Source: Chionoecetes opilio (taxonomy: Eukaryota; Arthropoda; Malacostraca; Decapoda; Majidae). From it: a stretch of 64,000 nt of DNA. The stretch lies in contig JACEEZ010000391.1 of NCBI GenBank assembly GCA_016584305.1, positions 599,732 through 663,731 on the forward strand, in the 5' to 3' direction. The notes under the pieces are model-generated. The model searched no databases and was not told where the DNA came from. It worked only from the letters and a program-made list of their open reading frames with translations. Shown here in pieces: positions 41,855-53,179 of the stretch. Every line of letters starts with the position of its first letter. The stretch's first letter is position 1. The translations under genes and the position numbers were made by a program.

Positions 41855-43327
41855 CACTCAACCCTTGGCTATCGCACATTCGGCTATCACGCACACCTAA
41901 ATGTACCTCATTCCTTGGCTATAGCGCATCATGCTGTCGTGTTTCACAGTCACCTCCAGGGGCTGCAATGGTAGGCCCTGGAGGCTCACATGAGGACTGT
42001 GATTGTTGGCTCTCGCCTCTAATGGCGTGGGCATGATTTTTAAAGTGGCGACGTTTGCGGAATGATTAGTCAAATATTGTTTATTTTATGGTGTTATACA
42101 CAAAATTTGTTACTGAAGGCCAAGAAATCCTGATTAACTCTTAATATTTGACTGCTAAGCACTAAAAGTGTATTTACAAAACCTTTTTTAGTTTTAAGAG
42201 TACTGTTAAGGCCTTAAATGTGCCGGGGAGCACAATTACCTCTTCACATACAGATGTTGGCCTGTTGTGGCTGCGAATCAAGATGGCGGCCCACGTAGGA
42301 CATTTCTCGTCAGCTGTGCATATGTAAACAAAGACAAAATTTGTATACAGTTGATTATGGTATGCTATTATCATATGAAAAAAATAATAGTATAGTTTTC
42401 AATCATTATAACATTGAAATGGAGACTATGTTGCCCAAATACCCTTGAAACTGTCAACATTTTGGTTCATTTAGCGTTGCTGAGCGGTTTGTTAGGATAA
42501 AGTTGGTACTTTCAACGAGGCATATAAGAATGAGGTCAAAAGTGCTCTTTTTCCATGTATTTTGATGTGTTAAAAAATATGGTCACATTAAAGATCGTAG
42601 GAAATGCCTCATTTTGCCATTATCACCCCTCCTTAGTTCTTAGTGTTGTTTAGGGCCACGAATATCCGTTGAGGAAGCATATGAGCCCTGGAGATGTATT
42701 ATGATCCTATCACAGTCGTGGTAGTGGATCAGTCTTTTTCAGGAAGACAGGTAAGGTAAGGCAGATGACAAGTTATTGACAACGTGTCGTCGTGAGGGGT
42801 GGACGCCCGCCGCCGACCGTAGATGGCACGGGAGTCATTCCACCTCCTTGATAACAAACCTGGAGACCTGTCGAGAATGTGGGGTTTTGGGTGGGGAAAG
42901 TTGAAACTAGTTTTATGCGGGGAGCAGATTGTGTGGATGGCATAAAATATATCCGGTAAACACTCCATTGGATGACATAAGGGCGAAAATACATAAAGAT
43001 ATATAATTGAGAAAGTCTAAGGGGGAAAGCTACCTCTTCCTAGAAAAATTTTAACCTAACCTAATGGGGCTATTTCCGAATATTTTAATATAACCATCAT
43101 TCTTATCACATCAAAATGCATAGAAATGCATAGCAAAAGAGCATTACTAGCCTCATACTGGTTGAAAGTATCAAAATACCGAAAAAAGTGGTAAAATATG
43201 TGGTCATCTTGGGGATCCTGGCCCCAATTAGAATTATTACCATTAGTTCTATTGTTCAGCTATCACGATTTCGGCTATCGCGCGCCGATAGCGGCACCAA
43301 TAAGGCGCGATAGCCGAGGGTTGAGTG
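41855..43327. mobile_element. Tigger-like TIR element in the DIRS element
   Basis: The ends are CACTCAACCCTTGGCTATCG and complement GCGATAGCCGAGGGTTGAGTG, flanked by TA (41853-41854, 43328-43329). The subterminal parts repeat GGCTATCGCGC/ATAGC words. A LINE 3' fragment lies at 42655-42765. No transposase seen. The right three quarters recur at 53180-54384. Confidence 0.75.
42655..42765 (-). mobile_element. LINE 3'-end fragment
   Basis: The reverse complement matches the LINE 3' region at 14358-14475 (CACTACCACGACTG, GAGCCCTGGAGATG-type words). Duplicated at about 53707-53810. Confidence 0.55.
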
Positions 43328-43394
43328 TACGGTACTTTCAACTGCTGAGCTTGTGCGCCCCTTCCAGAATCCTAGGGCTCTGGGCATGGGTCTA

Positions 43395-43615
43395 GGACAA
43401 CTGGCCGCCATAGGGGAATTTTTGTGATGTACTTTGTACCAAACCTAACCAACCTAATTATTCCTAACCTAACCTAACCTAACCAAACCCTAACCTAATC
43501 ATTCGCTGGTGGGGGTTTAAGGGGCTGCCTTGAGTACATAAACTTAGGCGTTTGCAGTTTCCCCAGTCCGCGGTGGGGCAGCTGGCCGCAGCCAGTTTCC
43601 CGCGGCCAGTTGTCC
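43395..43615. mobile_element. small TIR element carrying a TTAGG array (copy 1)
   Basis: The ends are GGACAACTGGCCGCC and GCGGCCAGTTGTCC. The interior holds a TTAGG-type array on the complement strand (about 43440-43498). The target duplication is unclear. Confidence 0.65.
43440..43498. repeat. CCTAA array (TTAGG complement), copy 1
   Basis: Repeated CCTAA units with interruptions inside the small TIR element; copy 2 at 54503-54568 is longer and cleaner. Confidence 0.8.
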
Positions 43616-44320
43616 CATTCCCCTGGGCATGGACACCATGTTTCACAGCTGGCTTCTCCTGTAAGTGTCCGCATTCCTCCTTTTCCACTCGTCAGGAGGG
43701 TGCTCAGTAAGTTAAGACAGTCTCCAAGGGGCACGGAGCCGCTGTTAGCTCCATGTGGCCCAAAAGGATTGGCCCCATTTCCTTGGGGGCCCCCTGGTAA
43801 CGTTCCCAATGGCCTACCCATGGAGAGACTTCTTGATGCCCGCTTCCCGGTTTTCACCCCTATCTCCATGCACTCCATCAAAGCATGGAGGGTCGGGTGT
43901 TTTACCGACAAGGGGTCTTAGGTGGTGCGAATCCCCATTGCCATTTTCCCCCCCATTCTTCCTCTGTGGGGCTAAACCTATAGGGGATGGTTTCCGGGGG
44001 TGGGAGGGCCCGGGGGGTTATTTTCAACCCCTTTTTAGGGGAGCCCTATAACAAAAATTCTTTTCTAAAAGGGGGTGCCCTTTCTAGTAAAAAGAAATTC
44101 TAGGAAATTTTATCTTTTCCATTTTTTCATTTGAGAAAATTTTACTATGCAAAATTTCACTTTTTTATTTCCCCTTTTCGATAATGCTTTAAAGATACGC
44201 TGTCCCGGGTTTGGGCTGTGTATTGATCATGCACCAATAGAGTTCCAAATGACTAGCGTGGGGAAGCTTTTCTGACGTTGGTTTTATAGGGGGACTACAC
44301 ACGGCACAGCTCTACGTTGC

Positions 44321-45640
44321 CTAAACGTTTAAGTCCTTCTTAGACCTGAAACGGCATGGTCTCCCGGGGTGGGCCCGAGCCGGGGAACCCGTCTCTGGGC
44401 CCGCTGCCCCACCACTGCTGCCGCACCTCTTCACCCGCTTCACGACTCTTTCGGGTTGGTGTGGAAAGAGAAAATCCGGAAACCCCGCGGCTTTACCCGG
44501 GTTCCCCCGGATCTGATCCCCCGGGCAGTGAACAGGTGAATGCCGGCCCTGCACCGGCCGGGTGCAAAGGCAGGTGCAAGTGGGGGTGAAGTTTAGCTGG
44601 GTGTGATGCGAATCTTACATGGTGTCCCCATAAATCCTCGCCAGCCCTCACTTCCAAAAAATGGGTCACGGCGCCTGCGGGTCCTCACCCCCGCCCATCG
44701 CGAGGGAGGACACATTTGGTGTGCGAACCTGCTCCCGTCGCACAAGAAGGTCACAGCTGTTTGGACCTTTTTGGGCCGAATCATTTGACTGCGTGGGATG
44801 TGTTGGGGGGGTCCTCTGTTGTGGGAACTTGATGTCGTAGTAGAGTTTTAAAAATACACCGCAGGCAGTACTTTTTAGGATTTCAGGTGTTCAGTTCTTT
44901 GCCCTCAGCCCTGCTTTCTGGTCAAAAGTACACGACGACTGGGCTGGTGAGCCATTGGAGTGGGACACATTGCCACATTGATTCCTGAGCTCGGTGGGAG
45001 AACCCCCGCTTACAGCCTGGACCCGCGGGAGGAACCTGCTGGCCAGTGGAAGGTTTACCGGATTTCCGGGGATCTCCGTGGATCTTCACCCGGGGGCTCC
45101 TTAACCGCGTTGTCGCTTCATTCCGTGGACAGCAATGCACACGGCCCGTAACCAGTGCAGATGAGGGAGGCCCGTGATGCGGGAAAGGTGGCGGCAGGGC
45201 AACTCGTTTTTGGGGCAACCGCATATACCCAGAAAACAGGAAGAACAGGAAAAACCCCGGTAGGCCTCGCCCGGGCCCCTTGAGCTCCCTTAAATTTTCT
45301 TTTTTCTAAGAGCTTTCGCCCAGTTCTTTTTTCCAAATGGGGTTTAGTCCACCCTTCCACCCCGTGTTGGCCCAGTTAAATCACCCTTCAGTACGATCAG
45401 TGAGTCTGGATCGTATGTACCACGACCTAGGACCTGAGCCCCCTTGAACGCAGGGTTTCAGGTGGCACGGGGGCCTCTGGTACAAAGTGCCAAAGGTACC
45501 TTTAGAGGCCCCCCTGTCATGACACAGCTCCCCCTGATCACCCCGGGGCAGTTTCCATGCTGTGGGGAAAATCGCCCTGGTCTTGTCCCTTCCCCCCTTA
45601 ACCCAAACCAATATTTTTGGGACCCTGGGAGGGTACCCTT
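44321..45640 (-). pseudogene. transposase-like gene, NTGWKGG family (corrupted copy 1)
   Basis: Antisense counterpart of the better-preserved copy at 55436-56875. Only pieces are readable, for example GDQIRGNPGKAAGFPDF and FRSKKDLNV at the C-terminus (44321). Compared with copy 2 it has many lost bases and expanded homopolymers, most simply explained as unpolished sequence. It should not be used for protein comparison. Confidence 0.5.
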
Positions 45641-46394
45641 AACAAATATTCTTTTTTTCAACTTTGGATGCCAATTTTTCTGTAAAATGGAATTCTAAGA
45701 CGATTTTATCTTTTCCCTTTTTGCATTTTTAGCAATTCTACTTCAAAATCGACTTTAAGCTTGTTTTCATATAAAAATAAAGGGCCATTTTTTTCATAGA
45801 AAAAGTGCCAAACCAAAAAATTTTAAGAGACAAACCACCCTTAAAATTAAATTTTCATAAAAAAAACCCTGCCAAATTTTGAAAAAAATCTATATTTCCT
45901 TTTATTTGGCACGGCTACCCCACCCTTATTCAGGTTGATAAAGCTTTAGGTGGTAAAACCCACCCATCCCCCAGCAAAAAGGAACCCCGAATGGGGCAGG
46001 CCCAGTCTGGATGTGTTTTCGCGAGCATCAGTGCAGCCTGGGCCAGCCTAGACTGGTCTAGACCGGCCTGGCAAACATCGCGAAAACGCGCTTATAGACA
46101 TAGCCCTATTGATATGAAAACGTCCATCACAGAAATAGAAAATATGTAAATTCATCTGTATTTCATGTTATATGCATTTTTTATTCACTTATTCTTTCTC
46201 TTTTTAGTTATAAATATGCTAAATAATATCCCGTAGTAGTTAGATTTCATGTAGAACATCAAATTTATAAAAAAAAATCTATTTAAATCAAATAAATCGG
46301 ATTTATTATTATTTTTTTTAAATAAAAAAAATCAACAACCCTGCTTACCTACCAGTGTTCCTGGCTAACATTGAATCAACCTCCTACAAATTGC
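45641..46394. other. no gene; AT-rich and palindromic patch
   Basis: AT-rich sequence with a 165-bp direct-repeat copy at about 45630-45770. Then comes TTTTCGCGAGC...CATCGCGAAAA at about 46014-46085 enclosing GCCTAGACTGGTCTAGACCGG. No coding sequence recognised. Confidence 0.4.
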
Positions 46395-46850
46395 CTCGCG
46401 GGTATCGTCTCATATATCTCTCCGAACTGGTAGGAGCGAGGAGGAGAGGCTTCTATGCCCAGTTTGGACGTTGAAGCCCTCTTTTTCGCTCAAGACTCGT
46501 TGAAGTCTTTCCACCACAAACGGTTTCTGTCCAAGACCCAGGAACCTCTTTGTGTCGGTCCGGGCCAAAACTCGTCCCCTCTCCTAGTATGCACTCATTC
46601 TTCCTGAGAGAGACTTTCAGGATTTCACACCTCACTCTTGGTACGAACATCCTTCCCTCCTTAAGAGGACATACCGTCAGGGGTGTTGCTACTTCATTAC
46701 CTGACAGAGAAATCGGTCTTTTTCAGCAGCCTAGGAGGCTGCAACCGGGGAGACCAGTTCCCCCACAACCTCGCTCACTCTTATCTTATGACTCTACCCC
46801 TCCTCAGTGTTCTACCCCTACCCCCTACCCCTCAGTGTTTCTGTGACTTG
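46395..46850 (+). pseudogene. possible DIRS tyrosine recombinase remnant (copy 1)
   Basis: Across frames the sequence reads SKTQEPLCVGPGQNSSPL, then HTVRGVATSL (an H-x-x-R box as in tyrosine recombinases), then residues resembling EAATW. DIRS elements carry a tyrosine recombinase downstream of RNase H, so this would be the far end of the DIRS element starting near 39.7 kb. Heavily decayed; weak call. Confidence 0.42.
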
Positions 46851-47606
46851 GTATCCAGCTTCACTATGTCTGATCTGATGCCTACATTTTTGCTATCGAT
46901 AGTGGTTCTAAGTTGTGGTTGAAAAATAATGTACATACAAAGCCTCCCTCTGCTGACAAGACTAGTCAGGTGGATCAAAACAAGCGAGTGTTGATTTTAT
47001 TGTGTTTTATTTATTGCACTTTTTCTAGTTTATTTATTGCATTTTACGTGAAGTTACTGTACGGGGGGGGGGGGGGGTCAGATAAGTCATAATATTTCAT
47101 AAGTCAGAAAGGGGTTTGTAAAAATAAATCTCATAAGAATGATGATAAAATATATTTCACCCTCTTAGAAATAGTATAGTGCACCTATTCCTCAAGTATT
47201 TCTGCTCTACTACTCTGTACTTCCTCCTTATACTCGCACTCCGAAGCTGTTTTATTGGCATGAATGGCAACTCAGCCTAGCGCAGCAAGAGGGAGATGAG
47301 GTGGTAGAGGGGAGACGGACGGGGGGGATAGACAGTAGTCTCGTTGTTATGGGTACTCTTAAGCTCAGCATATCTGTCTGTAATTACACAGTTGGGTGAC
47401 ACCTCCATCACGTGTTTCAGATGACTGTTGTGTGCTGTGCTTGGTACTCACAGGGGAACTGCCCAATGCTTCTTACGGGACTCCTTGGTGCTTCCCACTC
47501 CTGATCCCTCGTCCTGAAGGACAGAGCTGAGTGCATTCTTGGGAAACCCTGCTGAGCCCAGCTGCCCTGAGAGCCTCTACAAAACCAGGCAAGTCGTGTT
47601 GCAGCG
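46851..47606. other. upstream region of the zinc-finger gene
   Basis: No recognisable domain. A poly(G) run lies at about 47064-47078. The sequence GTGTTTCAG|ATGACTG at about 47412-47426 could be a splice acceptor, so the gene may have an upstream non-coding exon. Promoter elements were not identified. Confidence 0.35.
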
Positions 47607-48383
47607 ATGGCTGTAAGAACAGGCAGCAGCAGGAGTGGCCACAGTACACAGGAGCAGTGTGCCTCTGGAGTAGGCAGGCTGGGGTGTGTTGATCTTCCTG
47701 AAGGCACTAGTGATAAGGGCCATGAATGCCAAGAGTGTGGGAAAAAATTTATTCATAAGTCTTCCCTCACCAGACACACCTTGACACACACTGGTGAAAA
47801 GAATTATGAATGCCAAATTTGTGGGAAAAGATTCACTCAAAAGTCTATCCTCATCAGACACACCCTGAAACACACTGGTGAAAGGAATTATGAATGCCAA
47901 GAGTGTGGGAAAAGATTCACTCGACAGTCTCACCTCACAACACACACCGTGACACACACTGTTGAAAGGAATTACGAATGCCAAGAGTGTGGGAAAAGAT
48001 TCACTCAACAGTCGCACCTCACCACACACACCGTGACACACACTGGTGAAAGGAATTACAAATGCCAAGAGTGTGGGAAAAGATTCACTCAGCAGTCTCA
48101 CCTCACCAGACACACCCTGACACACACCGGTGAAAAGAATTATGAATGCCAAGAGTGTGGGAAAAGATTCACTCAACAGTCTACCCTCACCAGGCACACC
48201 CTGGCACACACTGGTGATATGAATTACGAATGTCAAGAGTGTGGGAAAAGATTCTTTTCAAATTCTGAACTCAATAGACATACCTTCAGACATTCTGGCC
48301 TGAGGGAATTTAAATGTGATGTCTGTGGGAAGCATTTCAAGACTAAGAGTGATATTTCTAGACACATGCGGGTCCACTTTTGA
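47607..48383 (+). CDS. C2H2 zinc-finger protein, eight fingers (copy 1, intact)
   Basis: An uninterrupted 258-codon frame from MAVRTGSSRSGHSTQEQ to HMRVHF. After a ~40-residue N-terminus come eight C-x2-C-x12-H-x3-H fingers in a row. Fingers 1-6 are nearly identical ([14 protein letters not shown] type) with TGE[KR]NYE linkers close to the TGEKP consensus; fingers 7 and 8 are diverged (FFSNSELNRH, FKTKSDISRH). Helix positions -1, 3 and 6 are H/S/R, Q/I/R, R/H/T, Q/H/T, Q/H/R, Q/T/R, S/E/R and T/D/R. Expected role: nuclear sequence-specific DNA binding. No KRAB, BTB or ZAD domain is seen, though upstream exons are possible. Start chosen as the first in-frame ATG. Confidence 0.88.
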   Translation: MAVRTGSSRSGHSTQEQCASGVGRLGCVDLPEGTSDKGHECQECGKKFIHKSSLTRHTLTHTGEKNYECQICGKRFTQKSILIRHTLKHTGERNYECQECGKRFTRQSHLTTHTVTHTVERNYECQECGKRFTQQSHLTTHTVTHTGERNYKCQECGKRFTQQSHLTRHTLTHTGEKNYECQECGKRFTQQSTLTRHTLAHTGDMNYECQECGKRFFSNSELNRHTFRHSGLREFKCDVCGKHFKTKSDISRHMRVHF

Positions 48384-49067
48384 GGTGGTGTTATGTGGTG
48401 TGGACAAGTGTGGTCCAGTGTGTGCCGAGGCATTGTGGGTGGTGGCGTGTCCTGTGTGGCAGTGAGTGGTGGTGGACAGTGTTGCCTCCGCCCACCATCC
48501 CTGGCCTGGTAATGCCCCAGCAGTGGCGTGGTGGGCAGTGCAGTAAATGGGTCTAGATTGTTAATTCTTCTTTATGAGATACAATTATACATGGATGCAA
48601 TGGAAGGATTGAAATATTTATTGAAGCCTTAAATAACTATAAAGTTGTCAGCAGAATCTGGTGTTAAATGTTTAAACAAAAAGAAATTATGAAAAATAAA
48701 GGAAAGTCTAAATAAACATAAATAGACATGACCAGTGGTATAAGACAAGGATGCATAGGATGTGCCACACTTTGAAATGTTAGCTTATACTACACCTCTG
48801 CCCCATCTAACACATGGGTTATGTTCCTGGAAAATTATGTGTCCAGCCAAAATGCATTAAACAAATTATTTTACCATTGACTCATTATGTAAGTCGAGAT
48901 ACGTTCTTAAGACCAAAAGACACATCCGGACCATGTCATAAATTTCAATTATGAATATAGCTTTGGGCACATCATAGAAAGAACTAGAAAACAAAATATA
49001 CCTAAGGAAGGAAGATAATATAGCCTACAGGCGCTATAGGCTCCAATGTAAAAAAAACCATACAGTA
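48384..49067. other. 3' region of the zinc-finger gene
   Basis: Likely 3' UTR and flank. AATAAA-like words occur near 48697-48712. No further coding sequence. The Tigger-type MITE starts at 49068. Confidence 0.4.
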
Positions 49068-49534
49068 CAGGTTGAAGTTCCCAAACTCGGCAACCTCGGG
49101 ACCAGCGCCGAGCCGAGTAATGGAATTTTCCGACTTTTAGAACGTAGATATATTAAGGGGGAAAAAAGCATGAAAATCATGGGTTCCGCCATCCAACTTC
49201 TTCAAAAGGTCAATTTTCTCAGAAATAGTTAACACATTATTCTTCCTTTTCTTTTCACTTGCACCAATAGGTGTTCCTGGACGTTTGGGAGCCATAATAC
49301 CAATAACAGACCTGTAGAAGTACACAAAATAACAGTGTACACAACTCTACAGTCACAACACCACTGAACAATAACAACAAACAAATCGGAGGGAGAAACC
49401 AAGCGGCCTAGTGTGGTGGCACCACGGCCGCCCCGGGCCCAACTACGCGCTGGGTTTTGGAAAACCCGGGAAAACCATAGCCGAGTTTTGGGTGTTGCCG
49501 AGTCTTGGGATGCCGAGTTGGGAACTTCAACCTG
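49068..49534 (-). mobile_element. Tigger/pogo-type MITE (copy 1)
   Basis: TIRs CAGGTTGAAGTTCCCAAACT and complement, with TA at 49066-49067 and 49535-49536. The transposase start, on the minus strand, reads MAPKRPGTPIGASEKKRKNN then VLTISEKIDLLKKLDGGTHD (49137-49295). It is the same element as 34231-34699, inverted. Confidence 0.88.
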
Positions 49535-51111
49535 TATTCATTCCCTTGCTTACAATTGGTCATCTAGTCGTATAGTGAGCCATCATATAGTGAACCTGCT
49601 CTCAAAGGGTGATATTGAAGGCACTGAAGCTTGAAGGCCGCTAAGAAGACATCACGGATTACATGCATGATAGTAAAAGTGAGTGTAACACATCGTGTGG
49701 ATAGGGAATACTGTGCATATGAAATTAAGGTAGGTAAATATTGAAGTTATATGATATCTAGAAGTGGGTACTCACAAAGCAGAAGAGAATGAGTTTTTTG
49801 TGCATAACTTCCTAATCTTTCTTGCGTACACCAGAGGTGAGGAGTCGGATTTTTAAAATTGTGACTCCGGCTCAAGGACATTTTTAGGTTGCTGATAAGG
49901 CATAGGTATGGGTATGATAGGTATGGGTGTGGCACATTGCATTACCGGCTTTATCCAGTTTCATTACTGCTGGATCAGCGAGTGTTGAGAAGTCGGTAGC
50001 GTTGAAAGGTCAATTAGTTTAATTAGTTAAATTCCATCTCTTATAAATAGATGGTAACATAATAGATATTTATATAAAGTAGTTATATTATCTGTTTATT
50101 CTATGGTAGAGATGGTAGAAACAATAACTATACACATTTAGTCAGGGGGCAGAGGTAATGTATATTAAGTAGCTAGCACCTGCAGGTCGAGGCAGAGCAG
50201 CGGGACACCCACCACCGCCAGTTGCTGGAGAGTGGCGTGTCAGGGTAACAGGTGTGACTGTCGTGTGGAAGTACTTGGGTCTCCAAGCTTATTTTCCGTT
50301 CACGGCATTTACAGTCGACCTTCAATTTAACGGACCACGATATAGCGGATTTTGGATTTAGCGGACTCCATTCGCGAGACAGATTTGCGGGCAAGAATGG
50401 CATATCAGACCGCTTATCGCCGCTTGAATTGTCAACTCAACATAATTTTTCTCGTTTTATTTTGGAATGCTTGGGTTTTAAGGAGTTTTAATGTATCAGA
50501 TATTAAAATATTTAAGGAAGGAGCCTTTGTTGCTAGTGATTTAGTGGTAGAAGGTGTGTATGTTGTTAGTTAAAATAGTGAATATTAGTATTACAATTTG
50601 TAATTACAATTACAATTTCTTGACTGCAAACCGTCACACACACACAGCTGTTCGTCTGCACTGTTTTCGTCGATTGTAAACAAACATGGCTCCATCACCC
50701 AGACAGGCTATCGCTGCTATACACTTACTTATGTATATTGTCAATCGTAGACAAGCATACCTAGCTAAAAATGCATGGATGCGTTTATGATTGGCTCGCG
50801 GAACTCGTCAGACTCGTTGTCTGACATCGACGGGAAAACGTGCTAGTATGACGGTGCCTTTTAAGCCCCGTACACACTACCTCTCACCACCGTCAGGGGC
50901 TTCCGTCGTTTGAGTGTTCGTTCCCCACAAAAGTGGCAGTGTGGACAGGATGCCGACGAGCAAAATGAAACCCGAAGGACACAACTTGGCAACGGATTTG
51001 CTTGTCGGCAAGCACCGACGGTGCTGGTTTGCCGTGAGACTAGCTTTTGTTTTCGCCTGTTTTGGTGCTGTTATGCTTAAAAAGGGACTTGTTCAGTGCA
51101 GTGATGTCGTT
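49535..51111. other. intergenic with Tigger-like left end
   Basis: A TIR-like start CAGTCGACCTTCAATTTAAC follows TA at 50310-50311, and words such as TAGCGGATTT continue inward; the matching right end was not found. At about 50866 AAGCCCCGTACACACTACC resembles a Harbinger end. The 73-codon frame at 50352-50573 overlaps the TIR and is not considered a gene. Confidence 0.45.
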
Positions 51112-51501
51112 ATGGCACGAAAGAGAAGGGAAGTGGTAAAAGAAAGCGTGGTGAATCTTAAGTTTTGCAGACAAATTAGAACTTATTTTTAAGAAGGTGG
51201 AATCTGGTGTTTCTGTCGCCCGGGGGTGTGGACAAGTATGAAGTAAAAAAACAAACAGTGAGTGATATTCACAAGTCTAAGGACAAACTCAGAGATATGC
51301 TGTGAAATTTAATGTTGATGCAATAAGGATAGGAAAGGAGTAATACATTCTCGACAACACATGAAAGTTCCTCAGGGGAAAAGAGCTTGAGGGAGCAGTT
51401 TTCAAGTGGTATGTTCAACAGCGATCAGTGAATGTCAAGGTGCGTGGGGTAGAGATCACGGCAGCGCAGACAAACTTGCTCGTCACTCATGTACTATATG
51501 A
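51112..51501 (+). pseudogene. Tigger/pogo transposase N-terminal remnant (copy 1)
   Basis: Same region as 62374-62763 but more corrupted. Readable motifs are ESGVSVARGCGQ-like and the end KLARHSCTI. See the copy-2 entry for detail. Confidence 0.6.
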
Positions 51502-52075
51502 CTAATAGCCATTAAAATGTGATTATAGTCTACATTCACCTAGAATAATGATATTTTCATAGCATTTCCAAGCAGTAAAGAGCGAGCCTGGACACTTACT
51601 ACCTCTCTAATACCATTCCCGAGCAGGTGGTGGGGTGGTAAACCCTGCATTAGCCCATCATGTTTCCCTCCCAACATACTACACGTTTGGTTGTGTTTTG
51701 ATTTTTCTCATTTACAGAAAACCCTCTGTATCCGGACCCTATTATTCGGATTCGACATTTTTCAACCTCCATCCATATAAAATAATTATATTATATATTT
51801 TAATATAAAATTTTATATAAAAAATATTATATATTTTATATATATATATTATATAATATATAAAATATATTTAATTGGGGTGCCCCCAAAAATGAAAAAG
51901 TTTTGAAATGTTCCGCCGTGTGTTTTTCCCGGGTTCTCCAAGTAAAACAGTATTGCGTTGAAATTTTGGGAAATTTTAGTATATTTAGGGGTCCCGCAAA
52001 GGAACATTTAGGGGGACTCAAATTTTCAGGATTTTTCAAAATTTCCACTTTTTTTCCCCCCCTCGGGTTTATAAC
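51502..52075. other. AT-rich spacer
   Basis: Holds a Tigger-like end (AAACCCTCTGTATCCGGAC near 51719) and an AT-rich run at about 51780-51875. A possible element start GGGGTGCCCCCAAAA (about 51878) follows, corresponding to GGGTGTCCCAAAA in copy 2. No gene. Confidence 0.4.
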
Positions 52076-53172
52076 ATGGCAACAAGAGCCGCTAGTAATT
52101 TTTTGGCTGATCGAAAAGGGGCTCCAACGATGAAACACCGGAGCTGGCTACCATCGAAGGAGGGGTCCTCCTCCGCTACTACCCCCACCCCCGGGAATGG
52201 GGAAACGGCGAGCGGGAGCGGGAAGGCGGTGGTGGGGAGGTTCTCCCCTTCGGGTTGTGCGCCGGGATTCCCGACAAACAGTAATACACCCGGCACGAAG
52301 CTGTCAAAGCTGGTAAAGGCGAAAATGCCCTCAAAAAGAAAAAAGAACAAAAACAGGCCCGAAAAATCGATGGATGGGAGATTTTTAAAAGGGGATCCCA
52401 AAAAATCTTCGACCCCGCACACTCCCCCCTCTCCAACGGGAGACGTGAAAGGGAGGACAAGGAGTTTCCCGGAGTCGAGGAAGACAGAGGGGAAAATCCA
52501 TGGCTGGAATTGACCCGGTGACAGGAAGAAGGGGGAGAAGCGGCAGCCGGGAAAACGACTCAACGGCTCCCGGGGAAAGTGAAGACAGCGACATTGCCAG
52601 GGACTTTAAAGGGCGGAAATCCCAAGCCAAAGCAGTAGCAGACAGCATCCTTTCGCGACGACACCGGCTCGTGAAACCCCAAACCAGAGGAAAAAAAATC
52701 AAACAGTCGCCCCCGTCTCCGTGAAGGATCTAACCCATTTCAAAATTGGGATCGAGAGAAGTTTTCGGGCGGGAAGCAAGTCAACGTTCGCAGCTACCGC
52801 TCAAGTTCTTGGGGACATTGGGGGTATGGCGGTCTCGAAAGGACGGTCCATCGAGCCAAATTTCGGGGGGGAGCAAGCCCCCGAGAAGATATGGGAAATG
52901 CGGAAACCCGGGGATACCCGAAGGGTTTGGCCGCTTGGGACGGAAAACTCCTCCGTCCCCCTCTGGCAACGGAGGGCCCCATCGCCGTCCTCCTCACAGG
53001 GGAAGATGAGCCGGTTCCTTTTGGGGGTCCCGGCAAGCTCGGACGACTGGCAGAAAAGTGCTGCATGGCTTGAAGGAGGCAGTGGACGAAGCGGGCGTCA
53101 GGGACAAGATATCGCTTCTGTTTTTCGAAAACCCAAGGGGCTTTTGGGGAACAAATGGCAATTTTTTGGGTT
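52076..53172 (+). pseudogene. transposase-like gene, WDGKLL family (copy 1, corrupted, cut by the 'n')
   Basis: Begins MATRA at 52076. Near the far end it contains STFAATAQVLGDIGG, AAWDGKLLRPPLATEGPIAV then LLTGEDEPVP (about 52785-53000), and, after a frame change, LKEAVDEAGVRDKISLLFFE. I recognise this layout as an uncharacterised multi-copy protein family of arthropods and cnidarians; its biochemical role is unknown to me. Numerous frame changes, with homopolymers enlarged against copy 2 (63372-64000), suggest poor base quality. The gene ends at the junction 'n'. Confidence 0.55.
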
Positions 53173-53173
53173 N
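53173..53173. other. single ambiguous base (n) at the duplication junction
   Basis: The only non-ACGT character in the window. It lies between the end of copy 1 and the start of copy 2, as expected from a contig join or one-base gap placeholder. Confidence 0.95.
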
Positions 53174-53179
53174 TAAAAC

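Larger units (their letters stand above)
43328..43935 (+). pseudogene. DIRS-like element, continuation (copy 1)
   Basis: After the TIR element the plus strand resumes with FPLVRRVLSKLRQSP and, in copy 2, LLLAPCWPKKDW-like residues. This is the region downstream of RNase H in DIRS elements. It is split by a 221-bp MITE at 43395-43615. Copy 1 is strongly corrupted from about 43700. Confidence 0.5.
42117..53172. repeat. 11-kb segment, copy 1
   Basis: Collinear with 53180 onward. The offset is 11069 near 42150, 11057 at 43327, 11268 near 46070, 11267 at the zinc-finger start, and 11266 at 49068. The ~210-bp jump arises entirely within 43700-46000, where copy 1 has lost bases and gained homopolymers. 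The unique 'n' at 53173 follows its end. Confidence 0.92.

Noticed and set aside
50352..50573. 73-codon frame conserved in both 11-kb copies (also 61617-61838)
   Set aside because: It starts in a Tigger-like terminal region and its conservation only reflects the recent or artificial duplication.
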